Shown here: piece after piece, positions 11,451 to 23,899 of the stretch
Layout of the letters: every line of letters begins with the position of its first letter
Position numbering within the stretch: the first letter of the stretch is position 1
Position numbers and translations under genes: made by a program
The notes under the pieces: model-generated
The model's database searches: none
What the model saw: only the letters and a program-made list of their open reading frames with translations
What the model was told of the DNA's origin: nothing
NCBI GenBank assembly: GCA_024663395.1
Contig: JANFAH010000078.1
Span: forward strand, 173,764-237,763
Direction of reading: 5' to 3'
Source: Pisolithus tinctorius
Taxonomy: Eukaryota; Basidiomycota; Agaricomycetes; Boletales; Pisolithaceae
DNA: 64,000 bases

Positions 11451-13173
11451 AGTAGGACTTGTTACATTTACCGTGACGTCATCAATGATATCTCTTGGGA
11501 GCATGTTCCCCGCAGCTGATTGCCATACATTATGCCGAGTCTAAGGTCAGAATTAAAGATAACGCACGGAACATTCTTGCAGATTCATGGAAGCATGCCA
11601 AGGTATGAGTAAGTTTTGCGACATCTTCTGCGCCCTGGAAGAGCGTTGGTCAGAAGTCACAGTACACAGGGAATGACAAACTAGTCCACGATCGGCAGGA
11701 ATTGCTGCCAATATTTCTTGATAGGCTTTCTCTTGTTCGTCCTGATGGATTGCCAAGAAACCCAAAGTCGCCGCTAGAACGTTCGCGGTTGTCTCTGAAG
11801 CGTAAGATGGATCAACTAGATGGAGTCCCAGAGACAAAAAACGTACCATGACCAGCAAGCATCAGCGCGAAAGTGTTCCCGATCTTAACATCCACTATAA
11901 ATTGTTGTACATGGCGATCAGGATGGTTCAACTCACGACTTCCTGCTTTTCTAAGCCGGTCTTTCCGGAGCTGTCCATCGCAGTCACGAGGCGCGTGAAG
12001 ATGTCGCCGCGCTGCACATGATCATCACTGTCTATTATCCCAGCGAGCTCTTGCGCCTTTGTTTCGATAAACATGTTCATGTGCACCGCTAATGATGACC
12101 AAGCATGTTCCATGTTGCGAAGCCTTTGACCATTAATTTATCGAGAGAGCATAAGAACGGAATGAAACATACCATTTGATGGGTAGTCGGTATGACCAAC
12201 GCGGTAAGACGAGGCGCCATGGTATTGTGGTTGCGGAGACCCACTCCAGCGCAGTGGAAAAGGACATTTCTTCTTCAGCTGTTTCGGTATTTGGGTCCTT
12301 CCATGGCATTAGAAGGCCGAAACCACATCGCGAAATGATCATTAACGCAAACTGCGGAGACCACGGATAAGCCTCCATGGTATGGCGGCATGTGAATTTG
12401 ACGTACACTGCGGGTATACTGATTGATGTTGCGGACTGTGACCATTTGTTCATTCTCCCATTTAGCTGCTCTAACCATGTCCTCATAAAGTGCGGCGGCC
12501 TGCCGCCATACAAGATCGTAGCTAATGGATGGTCTCAGTACACGCTCAAGCATGGAAGAATGTGCCCACGTTTTATTTGTAAACGCAGGTCCAACGATCC
12601 TTCTATGGCGCTTCCATACATCTCCATTTGCAGTAAGAAGATTTTGGCCCCAGATACTTCAGGAATGTGAGCTGCAAAAAATACCCCATGGTGAAATACA
12701 CGTACGAGACCGCAGGTGTCATTTCGGGGTGTTTGATGAGCCCCGACTTGCTTTCTTCTCTCAATAACTGCTTCATGACCGGAAGAGAACACGTGTAATA
12801 CGCGGGTTGACCAATCAACGGAACCATCGTAATCACTTCGTGCTTATAGTTGAAATAATCTGCAAGGAATGAATCCCCTCGCCTTGAGCAAAAAGTGTTG
12901 CTGACTCACTAGTTTTCCTCCACTCCCAAGACCAATTGAGGCCAGGGTTCCACCAAGACGTGGGCATGAGGGCACCAAATATGCTAAGCGCAGAAAGGGG
13001 CGGTCTCATACCAGGCAAGTAGTTAACGCTCTGAAAGAGAAGTAAAAGAAAACGTTGGCGTTGCAAGTACAGCTAACGGCTACTTTCAGTCCACTGACCT
13101 TCAGCTTCGATGCATAGTTCCATGTGCAATACGCCGCTAGCAAGCACGCAGTAGTCACAACTGCGGTGAGCAT
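11039..13173 (-). CDS. Cytochrome P450, basidiomycete multi-intron type (intact, 11 exons)
   Basis: Exons on the minus strand: 13,173-13,099; 13,030-12,910; 12,859-12,706; 12,656-12,407; 12,351-12,173; 12,123-11,937; 11,883-11,847; 11,794-11,682; 11,634-11,568; 11,515-11,393; 11,340-11,039. The joins keep phase throughout (1,608 nt, 535 aa). N-terminus: hydrophobic anchor (MLTAVVTTACLLAAYC). C-helix WKRHRRIVGPAF; I-helix LAGHETT (about residues 331-337); K-helix ESAR (389-392); heme loop FGAGPRVCVGR (Cys about 471). All class-defining residues are present, so this should be an active ER-bound monooxygenase. Substrate is unknown. Its 3' end lies in segmental duplication copy 2, beside a decayed sterol methyltransferase-like gene. 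The CYP family number is not assigned because I cannot run the comparison. Confidence 0.93.
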
Positions 13174-13354
13174 GATTTTGACGGGGGCACATCGACAAGA
13201 GGTCTGAGAGAGTGATATTTGAAGGTGTAAAGCTAGCACGCATTGCCCAAGATCTATTCTGGTACAGCGTCTCGCCCATATTCAAACGTAGTACTAGCAC
13301 AAACGTCTGGAGGTTGCCTGGAGGTGTCGGAGATGAAAATGAATTATGTACAGA

Positions 13355-15050
13355 CTATATAGTTATGTAAGCTGATTGCGTAAATAGAGTTAGATAGAGT
13401 TGAACAAGTCCGTCGGGATGGCAGGCACCTTCGTTACCAGGGATTACACGCGCAGTAATCAACCGCAAGGAATGCTCAGATGTACTTAGATGAGATCTTG
13501 AGTGCGTCGCTACACCGCAATTGCAAAAATAATGGCCGAACCCACGCGCTGTTGCCAAAACAGGAAAATTAGCACTCGTAACACGACCTATTGCTAGTAC
13601 ACTAGGTACTGGTAGCAGGCACCTGCAGATCCAGTCGACCCCCAATGGTAAACACGACATTTCCTTGATATCTCAATGGCACACTCGCAGACGGCGATTA
13701 CTTTGCTCTCCTTTGATGTGAAACCAATTGGTCTGAAAGTCATCCGGCCACGATGCCACTGACATCCTCATCGACAAGTGGGTCAAACACCAAAACAAAA
13801 CAACGCATAATGGAGATGGCTGCGAGGCATAAGTCAACAAGCGTGCTGCAAAAACTGATTTGCCCCCCCCCCCCCCCCCAGAACATTTTCCATCGCACTG
13901 TTACATATACACTGCCGCCAGTGACCAACAATAGCAGCTGAGGCAGTTATCTACCATGGGAGTCCCTTCTTGCCGCTGTACGTATGCAGTGTATAAATAA
14001 TGTTACTAAATTGTACGTGACCAGAGCCCTTGGTCTGGTATGATCGGTGTTCAGAAAGAGTGCGTTGGTATTACCAGGACTACTATGAATACTAATTCCC
14101 CTAATTTGGAAGCAGCGCGTGGGATTCTTTCAGGGAAATTTCGTTCTGTCATTATGTTCGCAAACTGCTGCTTATACCTTCTTGCTGTGTTTATTTATCA
14201 TATACATACATTATATGCATACATTATAGTGCAACAATATCTTATAGGCGTTCTTCTTGAATGGGCAGAGCTTGAACAGCATGTACTACGCCAAGACGAA
14301 ATCTGTCCATGATATCACATGACGTGATGGGCCAGTCTGCCCAGCCAATCACCGGCTGGGCTCCAAGTCTCTGCAGGGACAGGAGGACTTTATGACTTCT
14401 TATGATCTTGGAAACCCACATTTTGACCCACGCTGAACAAAATGGGGCCCATCTAACTGGTTGACGTAGAGGATTGGAAGGAGAGGATGTTGTGTACTGC
14501 ATGGAGGCGGGATGCATAGTAACATTTATATTCGAGCATGTATGTTCTTGGAGGGCTGTTGGAGCATTCTAGGCTAGTACTTCAGATAGCGAGTCATCTG
14601 TCCTTAGTTGGAGGCCCTCAGATGGAGTAATTACATTACATGGGAGGTTTCCCGCCGTCACGACCGTCCTGGACAGGCTGTGAACAGGCCATTTATTTTC
14701 GATAGGACCAAATCTCCAGGCTTTCGGGTCGTTAGCGCGACCGCGGTGATGTTGAGAAAGTAAATAGCGGCGTTGGCGTCGTGATCCGGAATATTCTAGT
14801 GTGTTTGAGCCACCCAAGTAGCCGGACTGATCGCGCAGTAGAAGTGGGCTAACAATGGCATCCGGTTGTCTAATCTCTCACCCTCCCCCCAAAAAAAACG
14901 TACCAACTGCGTCCTTCCAGTTCCGTTCAAATGTCTCCTCCCTCTCCCCATCCCTCTCCACTGGAAGGGCCGATGATGTACAACGCCAGTCCTTATACGC
15001 GCTCGATACGCCCAGACAAGTTCTAGCGCTTTCGTCTGCTCGACATGGGA
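13355..15050. other. Intergenic stretch with a 17-nt poly-C run
   Basis: No convincing gene. A homopolymer of 17 cytosines sits at about 13,863-13,879. Short frames at 14,040-14,520 lack motifs. Confidence 0.5.
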
Positions 15051-15059
15051 CAAGAGATC

Positions 15060-15762
15060 ATCGGTGGAAAGGTGTCAAGGGAAGGCACGGTGATGTCTTG
15101 GCATGTAGAACTGCATCTTTCAGAGTAATGGCCATGTGTCTCCTTTCTACTTGTCGTCGTCGTCCTCTGGTATACATAGGGAGCGTCGATTGCTTTATCA
15201 TTCGGAAATGAAACGACTTACGTCCCTCACTTCCAACCGCTACACGTGGATCGATGACATTCGCCATGATGGCTCGCTCTTTTCCAATACCAGTCCGGGG
15301 GGGTATGAAGCCCGTTCGTGTGTTGACATCGGGATCCTGCACCGCATCGGCTATGTTCCATTCCAAGTTGAACGGCAATGATGTCAGGATGAGCAGGTGC
15401 TCTGACGGAGGGATCTCTTGTGAAGTCAGTCGTCTGGAAATGGGCATTAATCAAGGTGGTCTACAGTAGTAATAGTATAGGCCAGGCCAGCACCTTGTAG
15501 TCCACGGAAGATTTGCCTCGCTGGCGGTCTCAGACGTGGCCTAGACTTGCAGGGACATTTGCTTCCGCAGTGGATTCCAAAAGCATCCGCGGCGGTGCAT
15601 GCGCGTGAGAGGTGCCACGTGCGTGGGAGCCGTATCAGTGGGAAGCACGAGGGGTTGGCTTTCCCCATCGACAAAGTCGTACTTACTGAAAGAAAAAAAG
15701 AAAAAGAAAAAAACAGAAAGACTGCACTGCACACTGCCAACGACTAGCAAAGTCAGACCCAT
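15060..15762 (-). CDS. Hypothetical protein, head-to-head with the velvet gene (model uncertain)
   Basis: Coding-like minus-strand segments: a start MGLTLLVVG at 15,762, an intron with a GTGTGC donor and polypyrimidine TTTCTTTCAG acceptor, and one segment containing YDFVDGES. Across a further intron (GTGCTGG...TTCCAG) lies a second segment reading QEIPPSEHLLILTSLPF to DPRVAVGSEG, ending at a GTAAGTCG donor. A TAG at 15,541-15,543 interrupts the best-joined frame, so either the splice model is wrong or the gene is broken. I do not recognise a family. Its start lies only 71 bp from the velvet start, implying a shared bidirectional promoter. Confidence 0.35.
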
Positions 15763-15833
15763 CGTCGAGGCCCAACGCCAACGCCGACCAGCATCGCATC
15801 ATCGGGACTTCAGTGGGTCCACCCCCGACGCTC

Positions 15834-18800
15834 ATGGACGTTGCAAGCACGAGCTATGGCACGATCGCACCCGGGTATCCCTACGTAGACCGCGATCGTG
15901 CATTCCATGACAGAGACAGACTGTAAGCCCCCCGTCCCCTCGTCCCCCCCTTCATCGTCAGTCCTGTCTGTCCCTCCGTCTTCTCCACTCTCAGCTCATC
16001 GCATCCGATATCCCTCCATCCCGTATCGTTCTGTTCATACCCGTCACTAATCCTACTCATGTTTATCTTAGAGAGTATGAACTCACCGTCAGACAGGAGC
16101 CAAAGCAAGCCCGCATGTGCGGCGTGGGCTGTGAGCGCCTCTTTCTTCTCTCCACCCTCGTTCGTACACTCCAACTCACCCTGCTCTCATCCAGCCGACC
16201 GTCGCCCGATCGATCCCCCTCCCATTATCCAACTCCGTGTCATCGATAAACGAACCCGTCAACCTCCTGCTCATCCCGAAGCTGACGATGGCGACCTCCA
16301 TTATGCTCATAGTTTCTTGCAGAACCCTTATTACTTCATGTTCGCCAGTCTCGCCAAGCCCGACGACGACGCAGAATTACACTGGCTAAAGGTACATCCT
16401 CTTTCTATTTATTTATTCATTCGGTCAGCCAGTTCCGTGTATTGACCTGACTGCAAGGACGGAAAGACGCGTTGCACCACAGGTTCCGTCGTATCGTCGC
16501 TCTACCACCTCAAGGACACCGAAAATCGAAACGAAGACGCTGGATTCTTCGTATTTCCGGATCTTAGCGTACGAACCGAAGGAAGCTATCGTCTCAAGCT
16601 CAGTCTCTTCGAGGTCGTTGGGTAACGTCATTTCCTCTCTCACTTACAATCTCTCGTTCCGAACATGCTTTCATCGCAGCAACATCGTTCGTCACTGCAA
16701 GTCTATCTACTCCATACCATTCTACGTCTACACCGCAAAGAAGTTCCCCGGCATGGAAGGTTTGTTTCTCATTTGTAGGAGTTACCGTGGACTCACCAGG
16801 CACGTTTCGGCACTCGCATGTTTCCGCCCCACCCCGTACCTATTTTAGAGTCCACGCCGCTGTCGTGCTCCCTAGCTGACCAAGGCATTAAAATACGCAT
16901 TCGCAAGGACATCCGCGTTCGCAAGAGACCGATCGCTTCCCTCGCCGCTCCTATCGACGGCGACAAGATCGAGGAAAACCAAGATGACGAACACGGAAAA
17001 ACCATCGCTCCTGCCAACGGCCCTGGCAAACGTCCCCGTCATGGCACGATTAATAATCCGATGACACTGAATACCAGCGTACATGCCGGCGACCTCACAA
17101 CACCACCGAGCGCTAATTCAGGTACCCTCAGCGGTCTTCCCCCTTGGCCTACCACTACCACGCTCAACCCTATGTTGGGCGTCGCGAGTGCTCCAGGGGG
17201 CATCGAACTCCCCTCGCCAGCGCATTCCGGAACACCACCATCGGCATCCTCCATTCCTCCCCCACCCGGCGCAACGTATGAACTTCCCAAAGTACCTCCA
17301 GCGAATATCCCCCCGCCTCCCGGTGCGCACATCATGGCTCCGCAAACGACAGCTTACGATGGGTCAGGGACTCGGCAACAAGTTGCTGCTCAATCCAGCA
17401 CGTCGCATACACGCCAAGTTCAGCCGCTCGCGACGTCGTACCAGTCCACCAACACCTCCCAGAACATTTCACCAACGGGACCACCAGTATCCCAACAAGC
17501 TGTATTCACTAACACGCCGACGCAGCGCGCCGTGTATGACCCACCTCCTCGTCAGGATTATGATCAAACATCGTCTCGGGCGTACGACACTCGGGGGTAC
17601 GACCAAACGTCCTCCCGTCCCTTTGACCAAACATCATCTCGAACGTACGAACAATCTTCGTCTCGGGCATATGACCAGACACCCTCTCGTGGATATGACC
17701 ACACGTCGTCTCGAACAGCTTACGAGGGCAGTCATCGGTCGGGATATGATCCCAATGCTGCTGCAGCCGGTGCGGCTAGGTCGGCAACGTATGACACCCA
17801 TGCACATCAACAACAGCGTTCATCGTTCGACAATCCACGTCCGTCTTCGACGTTTGGCCAGACTTACGTCTCGGACACAGCTACGGCTTCAGGGTCGTAC
17901 CACCATCCAGACACATCTTCTCATCCACATCCTGCACAACCACACAGCGGTTACGGTCACCCTTCCGACGCCGGATATGTGGGGACGCAACAACAACATG
18001 CCCAACCATCTCCCACACATGGGTATCCGCAACAGCAAGCATCCTCTTCCCAGCAACACCCCCAGAGCCATAGCCATCCTCTTCCCAATATCCATCCTAA
18101 TGTCCATACCCATCCCAGCACTCACAGCCATACCCATACCCACGAGTCGCAATACTCCTCGCATCCTCCCACAGCCCCTTCAAGGTTCCCAAATCAATTT
18201 GGGGCTTCCACGATACCGGGTTTTGGACATTCCCAGTCCCAGACGGGATATGCGTCTAGCCATTATGCGTCTCAACATCAGCAGCATCAGTCGGGAGCAA
18301 ATGTGGGCGGTGGAGCTGGGTCATATTACGAAAGCTCTCAGTCGCACCCGTCGACCCATCAGGGAGAAGGCTCGACGGCGCAACAGCAAGGGTATTTTGG
18401 CGCCGGACCGTCAGCTCATCATCCCCAGCTGAATCCAAACCATAACCACGCAAGCGGCGTGACGTCGTCCCCATCGTCATGGGGCCCGCAGAGCAGTACG
18501 TACGACTATGGAGAGTTTTATGCCCATCCTGGGGCGTCGACGGGCGCCCAGACCACCAGGAGTGAATCGACCTCCCCAGCGCATGGTCCAGGTCCCTCTC
18601 CGACCTCAGTAGGCGCGAGATATGGGAGTGCGTCAGCGCAAGCGGGAGCACCACCTACGCAAACAGTGTATGGTGGTCACCCACACGGCCATTCCCATCT
18701 TGTTCATTCCCCTTTCGGTCCTAACGCACCGACGTCGTCTTACACGAATACAGGTCTTTCATCGTCTGCGAATGCAACACACGAGTGGCCCACGGCGGCG

Positions 18801-18857
18801 GGGAATCAAGGCCAAGGACCTGCAAGACCCCCTCGAATGCGAACGCGAATAATATGA
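15834..18857 (+). CDS. Velvet-domain transcriptional regulator (VosA/VelB-type)
   Basis: Exons: 15,834-15,922; 16,072-16,130; 16,195-16,391; 16,458-16,621; 16,680-16,759; 16,849-18,857 (2,598 nt, 865 aa, phases consistent). Residues about 31-222 form a velvet domain: [14 protein letters not shown], then [57 protein letters not shown]. Velvet proteins have an NF-kB-like DNA-binding fold and, in studied fungi, couple development and spore maturation to secondary metabolism. NPYYFM and the FPGMxEST/DQG block suggest the VosA side of the family. The remaining roughly 640 residues are low-complexity, with a Tyr/Ser octad repeat (about 430-500) and His/Gln/Ser-rich runs. A basic KRPRHG (about 16,948-17,045 region) could be a nuclear signal. 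The annotated stop at 18,857 may be premature (see 18,785-19,156). Confidence 0.92.
17551..17755 (+). repeat. 24-nt tandem repeat coding Y-D-Q-T-S-S-R-x octads
   Basis: Within the velvet gene, six to seven imperfect 24-nt units encode [40 protein letters not shown] and YDHTSSRT, with a shortened YDTRG unit between the first two. Tyr, Ser/Thr and Arg positions are kept while codons vary, which suggests selection on the protein. Confidence 0.85.
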
Positions 18858-19156
18858 TCCATCTCGCACCGCTCCGGCACGTCGCCCATGCCGGTGGGTC
18901 GTCGGCGTCTCCCACGCCGTCGTCACCTGGAGTAGGTGGGGTTCGTGGAACGGGGACATCTGGGTATCCTTCCCTTGTACCGCATTCTCATCCACATGCA
19001 CAAGTGCACGTATCACAGGTACATGGTCACGGACACGGTTCAGGTATCCCTTTCGAACACGAAGGTGGAGGGAGAGGGGTACCCTCTGGTTCTGTTGGGA
19101 GTAGCGGGAAGAAAAGCGTACTGAGCATTGGGAGTATTATTTCGGAGGGGGGGTGA
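18785..19156 (+). other. Coding-like +1-frame continuation of the velvet C-terminus
   Basis: A second frame overlaps the end of the velvet frame. It has the same Ser/Pro/Gly/His composition and ends SVLSIGSIISEGG before TGA at 19,154. No GT-AG pair joins the two frames cleanly. It is either the true tail, reached through a one-base error in the assembly or a frame break, or a composition shadow. Confidence 0.35.
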
Positions 19157-19159
19157 CAC

Positions 19160-21580
19160 GTCCGTGCATAGTGTGTGGTTCGATCTGTTCACCGACCCTT
19201 CCCCACTCGCCTGTCTGTCCGCTGGCTTGCTCGGTGTCCATCGTTTCGAGTTTTTACGTGCTTCTGGTCCTGTTGTTGAGATATGGATTTGGGGTCATCA
19301 CCGTTCGTTCGTTGGCTTCTTAATCGTCCCTTACATCTTCCCTGTCGTCCATATCCATATCTTTCAGTCTCGATCCTGCTCTACTACGCTTTCACGCCGG
19401 CGTACGTGTATATATCTTGTCGTATTCGGATGTGTTATCGTGTTCGTCCTCGCTTCTCTTTGCATCGTATGTGTACACTTCTCTTCGTTCGCTTAGTTCG
19501 GATTGGTTTGTTGGTTTCGCTTTCTCTCTTTCTGTTTTACCTTCTGTTTTTGTGCTGCGCTGTGGCCGGGGTCGAGCAGGTGCGTAAGGGCGGGTAGACA
19601 ATTTCAAACACTGACTGATTAATGGCTAGGCCGTCGTTCACGCCGACAGATATGTAGGTTCGTAGCGGAATGTATGGGCAGGTGCTATGGCGTTGGCGTC
19701 CCCAAAGTCGCTCATCGCCTCGACCTCTCCACTCGACGCGTCAGTCGCTAACCCCCAGGCTTGCGCCACCACAGTGGGGTCAGTGGACTTCTGCAAGCAC
19801 AGCCTAGCACACAACTCTGAGGAACGGTGAACAAAACACACGCCTTGGTACCCCCCCTACCCACCTAATGTGGTGTCCGCTCGCCACTCTACTAGTGCGC
19901 GTCGACGTCGCATCACCTACTGCATACTCAAATGCTACTTCACGGGCTTGCCTTTTATCGCCATCGGACATTGCATTTGCAGCTATACTCGTAGACATAG
20001 TTTTCGGTGTGTTATTTGTATACAGTCATCCTAAGTTCCGCCCTGTGTCATATGAATGTGATATAATGCGTGTATATGTTCATCCCTCCATCTAGTGACG
20101 AATCCAACTCGACACTTGCGAATTATGGGCTGCATGACCTGAAAGCAGGTTTGTCGCAATTTGGCACACCTTCAAAAGGGAACAGCTAAGTCTCCGGGAA
20201 GGCGTCTCCTGCAAGCAAAGAAGAGAATGCGAAAATAACCAAAATGGCTAGCCAAAACCAAGGAGAACGTAACGAGTGACTTCTGCCTGATATTGTTTCC
20301 TGACGTACATTCTTGTACGTCGGGTCACTGATTCGAATGAACATATGCTCCATAGCCTAAGTGATTTCAGTAACATATTTGATGACTACCAGGAAATGTG
20401 CGGCTACAGTCTGCGGCAATGGTGTACTAGGGGTCTCGCATCTTCAGATGGGGTAGTTCAGTGTACTTGCGTAAGAAGGCGAGCAACCGCTGAACAACAA
20501 AACGAACTGGTTTACCCCCTTTCGTGGGTCTTGTACTTGGATAATGAAACGGGCTGTTGGAACCGCGAAATAGAAGGAAACCGAACACCCGTGATTCAGC
20601 TGGGTTATCAAGTCTTTGTTCCAAGTTCACTGCGGAGCAGCAGTCGGTCACTATTGTGAACATCTTAAGGTATTCACCGGTATGGCAATGTTGTACATTG
20701 ATCGCCAAGGAGATGCCGAGTCCAATAACACTGACGGTGTTCAAAGGTTCTTCTTGGAATAGTGTGTCTACACGGGTAGGGTTGCCGGTGAGGCAAAGCA
20801 GTACCGTCAAGGAACGCCAGCGCACTCACTAGTAAAGCACGCCCGCACGTATATGTTGGATTAGTAAGAGTGCCAGTTATAAGATACCTTGCGTTCCCTC
20901 CCCTAGTAGTTCGTGGCCGAGCAAAGTGGTTATCCAACATTTGTTTGATCGAAACTTTACAGTAAGGAAAATGCACGATCGTGACGGAAGTTGAAAACAT
21001 TGTTGATATTTAGACGACGCCAACCTTTGCAACTTGCAAGACAGTTACAAGGAGCCCCGAACTTGGTGACAACTCACTACTTTTCAAACATACGCTGGAA
21101 ACATTTCGTCGTCATCGCGTAAAGAGCCGCCACGATATCGTCAGTTCGTGTGTTGGTGTGCCTTCAGTATCTCGGTGTCAAGAGCTTCTTTGACATGCTG
21201 GAAGGCAGTACCGCGGGGCGCTGACAGGACGAGTCCAAGTTTGAAATAGTTGAAGGCGCAAATTTGGGAACGGGAAAGGATTGGCCAGCTTATATAATGC
21301 CGTCTTCGTGCGACCTGACTTGGCGACGTAGCCAGCCAATCAACTGCAGTTCCAGTTCCAATATGGCCCTGATGCTAGGGTTCCATTTCCCATCCCAGGC
21401 GTGTTGTTCACACTCGATTTCATTTGTCTCCAAAAGGGCAGTCAGCGACGGCCTAGACTTTTCATATGTTCAGCAGATAACCAATCATGAGAGTGACCAC
21501 GGCCGTCTCAGAACCGGCGTTGCACCGGTATAAGTATCAGGCCATTTGTACTGGCAGCATTCCACGGCTTAGATTCACGC
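19160..21580. other. Velvet 3' flank and intergenic stretch, no gene supported
   Basis: Pyrimidine-rich 3' flank to about 19,600, then short frames only, none with a recognisable domain. A TATA-like TATAAGTATC at about 21,529 precedes the F-box gene start by some 55 bp. Confidence 0.45.
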
Positions 21581-21587
21581 CATCACG

Positions 21588-23582
21588 ATGAACGTCTTCA
21601 ATCCTCGCATTCTAGAGGCTTGCATACGAGATGTAACGGCGCGCCTGACTGACCATCAGAAAGCGTCTGTACTATTGCATGCACTCGAGCGACTGCCTGC
21701 AGAAGGAGGGTGAGTGCAACACAGGCATTTCACGAAAGATCCACTTTTGAACGGAAGACTAAAGCTCTCGGGAGATCATGGAAAATTCCGTTCAAGCACT
21801 CTTAAAGACCAATGGGTTACCGTGCGTAGACCTCACCAAGGCACTGATTCTGCGTGCCAAAACGAGGCTTGTCGCTGGTTATCGGACCTCTGCTCAACAG
21901 GGTACGTGGTCGCAATCAATTGCCATTGTTGTTACTGTGACGTAGGTCTCTACGGGTAGATCTTCATTCGGTCTTAACGCTGGACCCCGACAATCAGGAC
22001 GTCAAAGACATCATTCATTCTCAACATCTTCGCCCTGAAATGGTGAGTAGATGCGGGTAGCTCGAGGGAACAACTAGGTGAACTACGATCATCTCAAGCT
22101 TCTCAGAGAACCCAATGGACCTCCTCGTTTCTCCATCGAAGTATGGACACAGATTGCCCTCTTCCTCCCAAAACGAGATTTGAAATCTCTCCTCCTAGTT
22201 CCCCATCCGGTCTCTCGCATCGCTAGTCAGCTTCTGTTTCGGGAGATAGATCTTCATCTAACCCCGTTACACGAACCAACTGGGATAGATTCGGGTGTTT
22301 CATTCGACGATGCATCGGATGTAGACCGAGATCTTGACAATTGGCATCATCAGCGTAGTGCTGATATCCTCACTCGCATTCTTGTTGACCCCCAATTTGC
22401 AGGGCAAATTCGCACCTTGGGCATTCATGCCGCATCGCACGACCTTTCGCAATCGTTGGCATTCCAAGTTGGTCAGTGGAATACATTCACCGTGTGGAAA
22501 AAATTTGGTTATCTTATCAATTCATTTGTCTCCGTATCATGCTAGGCATGCTCCTCAATGCGCTCCCGAAATTGTCAAATTTGAGAAAGGTGCACTGTTC
22601 TGGGAGCAAGAATCTCATTTTGCGTGCCGTCCGATGCATGCACAAGTGTATTCCCAAAATTCAAGAGTTATCGCTCGAGTACGTCCATCCAGCTCTCTGT
22701 TTCATGTCACCGCAGTGGTGTGACGAACCCCCCCGACACAGACTCGCGGACCCTTCGGTAGATATTGACATACCAAGATTCAAGCATTTGACGCACTTCT
22801 CTCTAACTTCCGAAGGTGGCGATCCCACTACCACCCATATCTTCATTGCTCAAAGCCGCGATACCCTCCGTGCACTTGCCATTCGAAACAGTTGTTGGCA
22901 TTTCCCGGCGGATGCCCTCTCACTCCGCCAACTCTCGAATCTTGAATTCGGAGGCCACCTCACGACGGAGATGTTTTCAGAGATCCTGTCTAACGGGTAC
23001 CAGCTTGACTCCTTGAAACTGTCGGGATCACTGGAGTGTTCGCCGTCACCACTGTTTCGGCAACATCGTTCCGCCCTCCCGTTCCTCCGCCATATTCATA
23101 TCAGGATTACTTCTCTAAATCGGCACGTCCAAGATCGTGACCTATGTCCTTCCATCTCTGAATTTGTAAGACATCGCACCCAGCTACGTACTTACCACCT
23201 TTTCCTTCCCTGTGGCGCGGAGAACCGCCGTATCGGGTTTGACGCGTCAACGTGGGGTGTCCTACCAGCGTTGTCGCAGTTGAGGAGTTTGGCGATGACG
23301 ATTCCAGGCGACTTGTCATTAGGCTTGGCGGGATGGCTCGTCCCAAGGAACGTCAGTGCGCTGGTGTTAGATATGGAAGGGGCAGCGGTAGACGTGGTAT
23401 CATTTTTGAAGGTGCAGTTTTTCGTGCCATTTGTCACTCCAATGTCGGTGTCTGACGTGTGTGGTGTCGATTTGTTTCTGCCGCCTGTCGTTCGCTTTGA
23501 TCGATCGCGGGGTGGACTGGATACCTTTTTTGATTGTTCGTATGACTCCAGCAAATTCGCCCCGGCATCCCCACTTCATTGA
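21588..23582 (+). CDS. F-box protein with leucine-rich C-terminal part (3' end uncertain)
   Basis: Exons 21,588-21,709; 21,765-21,901; 21,960-22,042; 22,078-22,471; 22,546-23,582, phases consistent to the last exon. Residues about 1-114 form a helical, TPR-like lead (RTSAQQDLHSVLTLDPDN). An F-box follows (about 128-172: FSIEVWTQIALFLPKRDLKS), the segment that binds Skp1 in SCF ubiquitin ligases. Then come irregular leucine-rich segments (LPKLSNLRKV, IQELSLEYV) expected to bind the substrate. A better-looking C-terminus in another frame, from IDRGVDWIPFLIVRMTP to RRRAWVSTG (about 23,490-23,655) and perhaps on to 23,875, suggests a frame break near 23,490. This is a common, expanded basidiomycete family; its target is unknown. 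Confidence 0.8.
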
Positions 23583-23899
23583 AGTATGTCGGTATCACGA
23601 ACATGCGTATTCGGTCTGTGCAAGTCGTCGTCGAGCATGGGTTTCCACAGGTACGTGTTGTCGCGATCGGGCAAAACGTGTGGAGCGTAATCAAGGGCCG
23701 TTCTGCTGAATTTGGGAGCTCCGATGCATTACGTGCTGGGAGGAGTGTAGAGGAGGCAAGGCAGGTATCCGATATAAGCGTGGAACAGTGGCCCTATCGC
23801 AGGGTAAGGTTCCATCGGAAGGAGTGGCTAGAGTTGATGGAGTGCGGGGATGCGGTATGGAGGGGTGTCGGTGGCTAAGAAGATGTGTTTGTATGATGT

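Noticed and set aside
2000..13200. Terpene cyclase or polyketide synthase in the P450 cluster
   Set aside because: No DDxxD/NSE, DCTAE or ketosynthase motif was found on either strand, so the cluster lacks a visible core enzyme.
13863..13879. Poly-C run as a regulatory element
   Set aside because: A 17-nt homopolymer with no associated gene; most simply slippage or an assembly-prone site.
17083..18432. 449-codon open frame antiphase to the velvet tail
   Set aside because: It overlaps the last velvet exon in another frame and owes its length to low-complexity composition. The velvet frame has the domain and consistent splicing.
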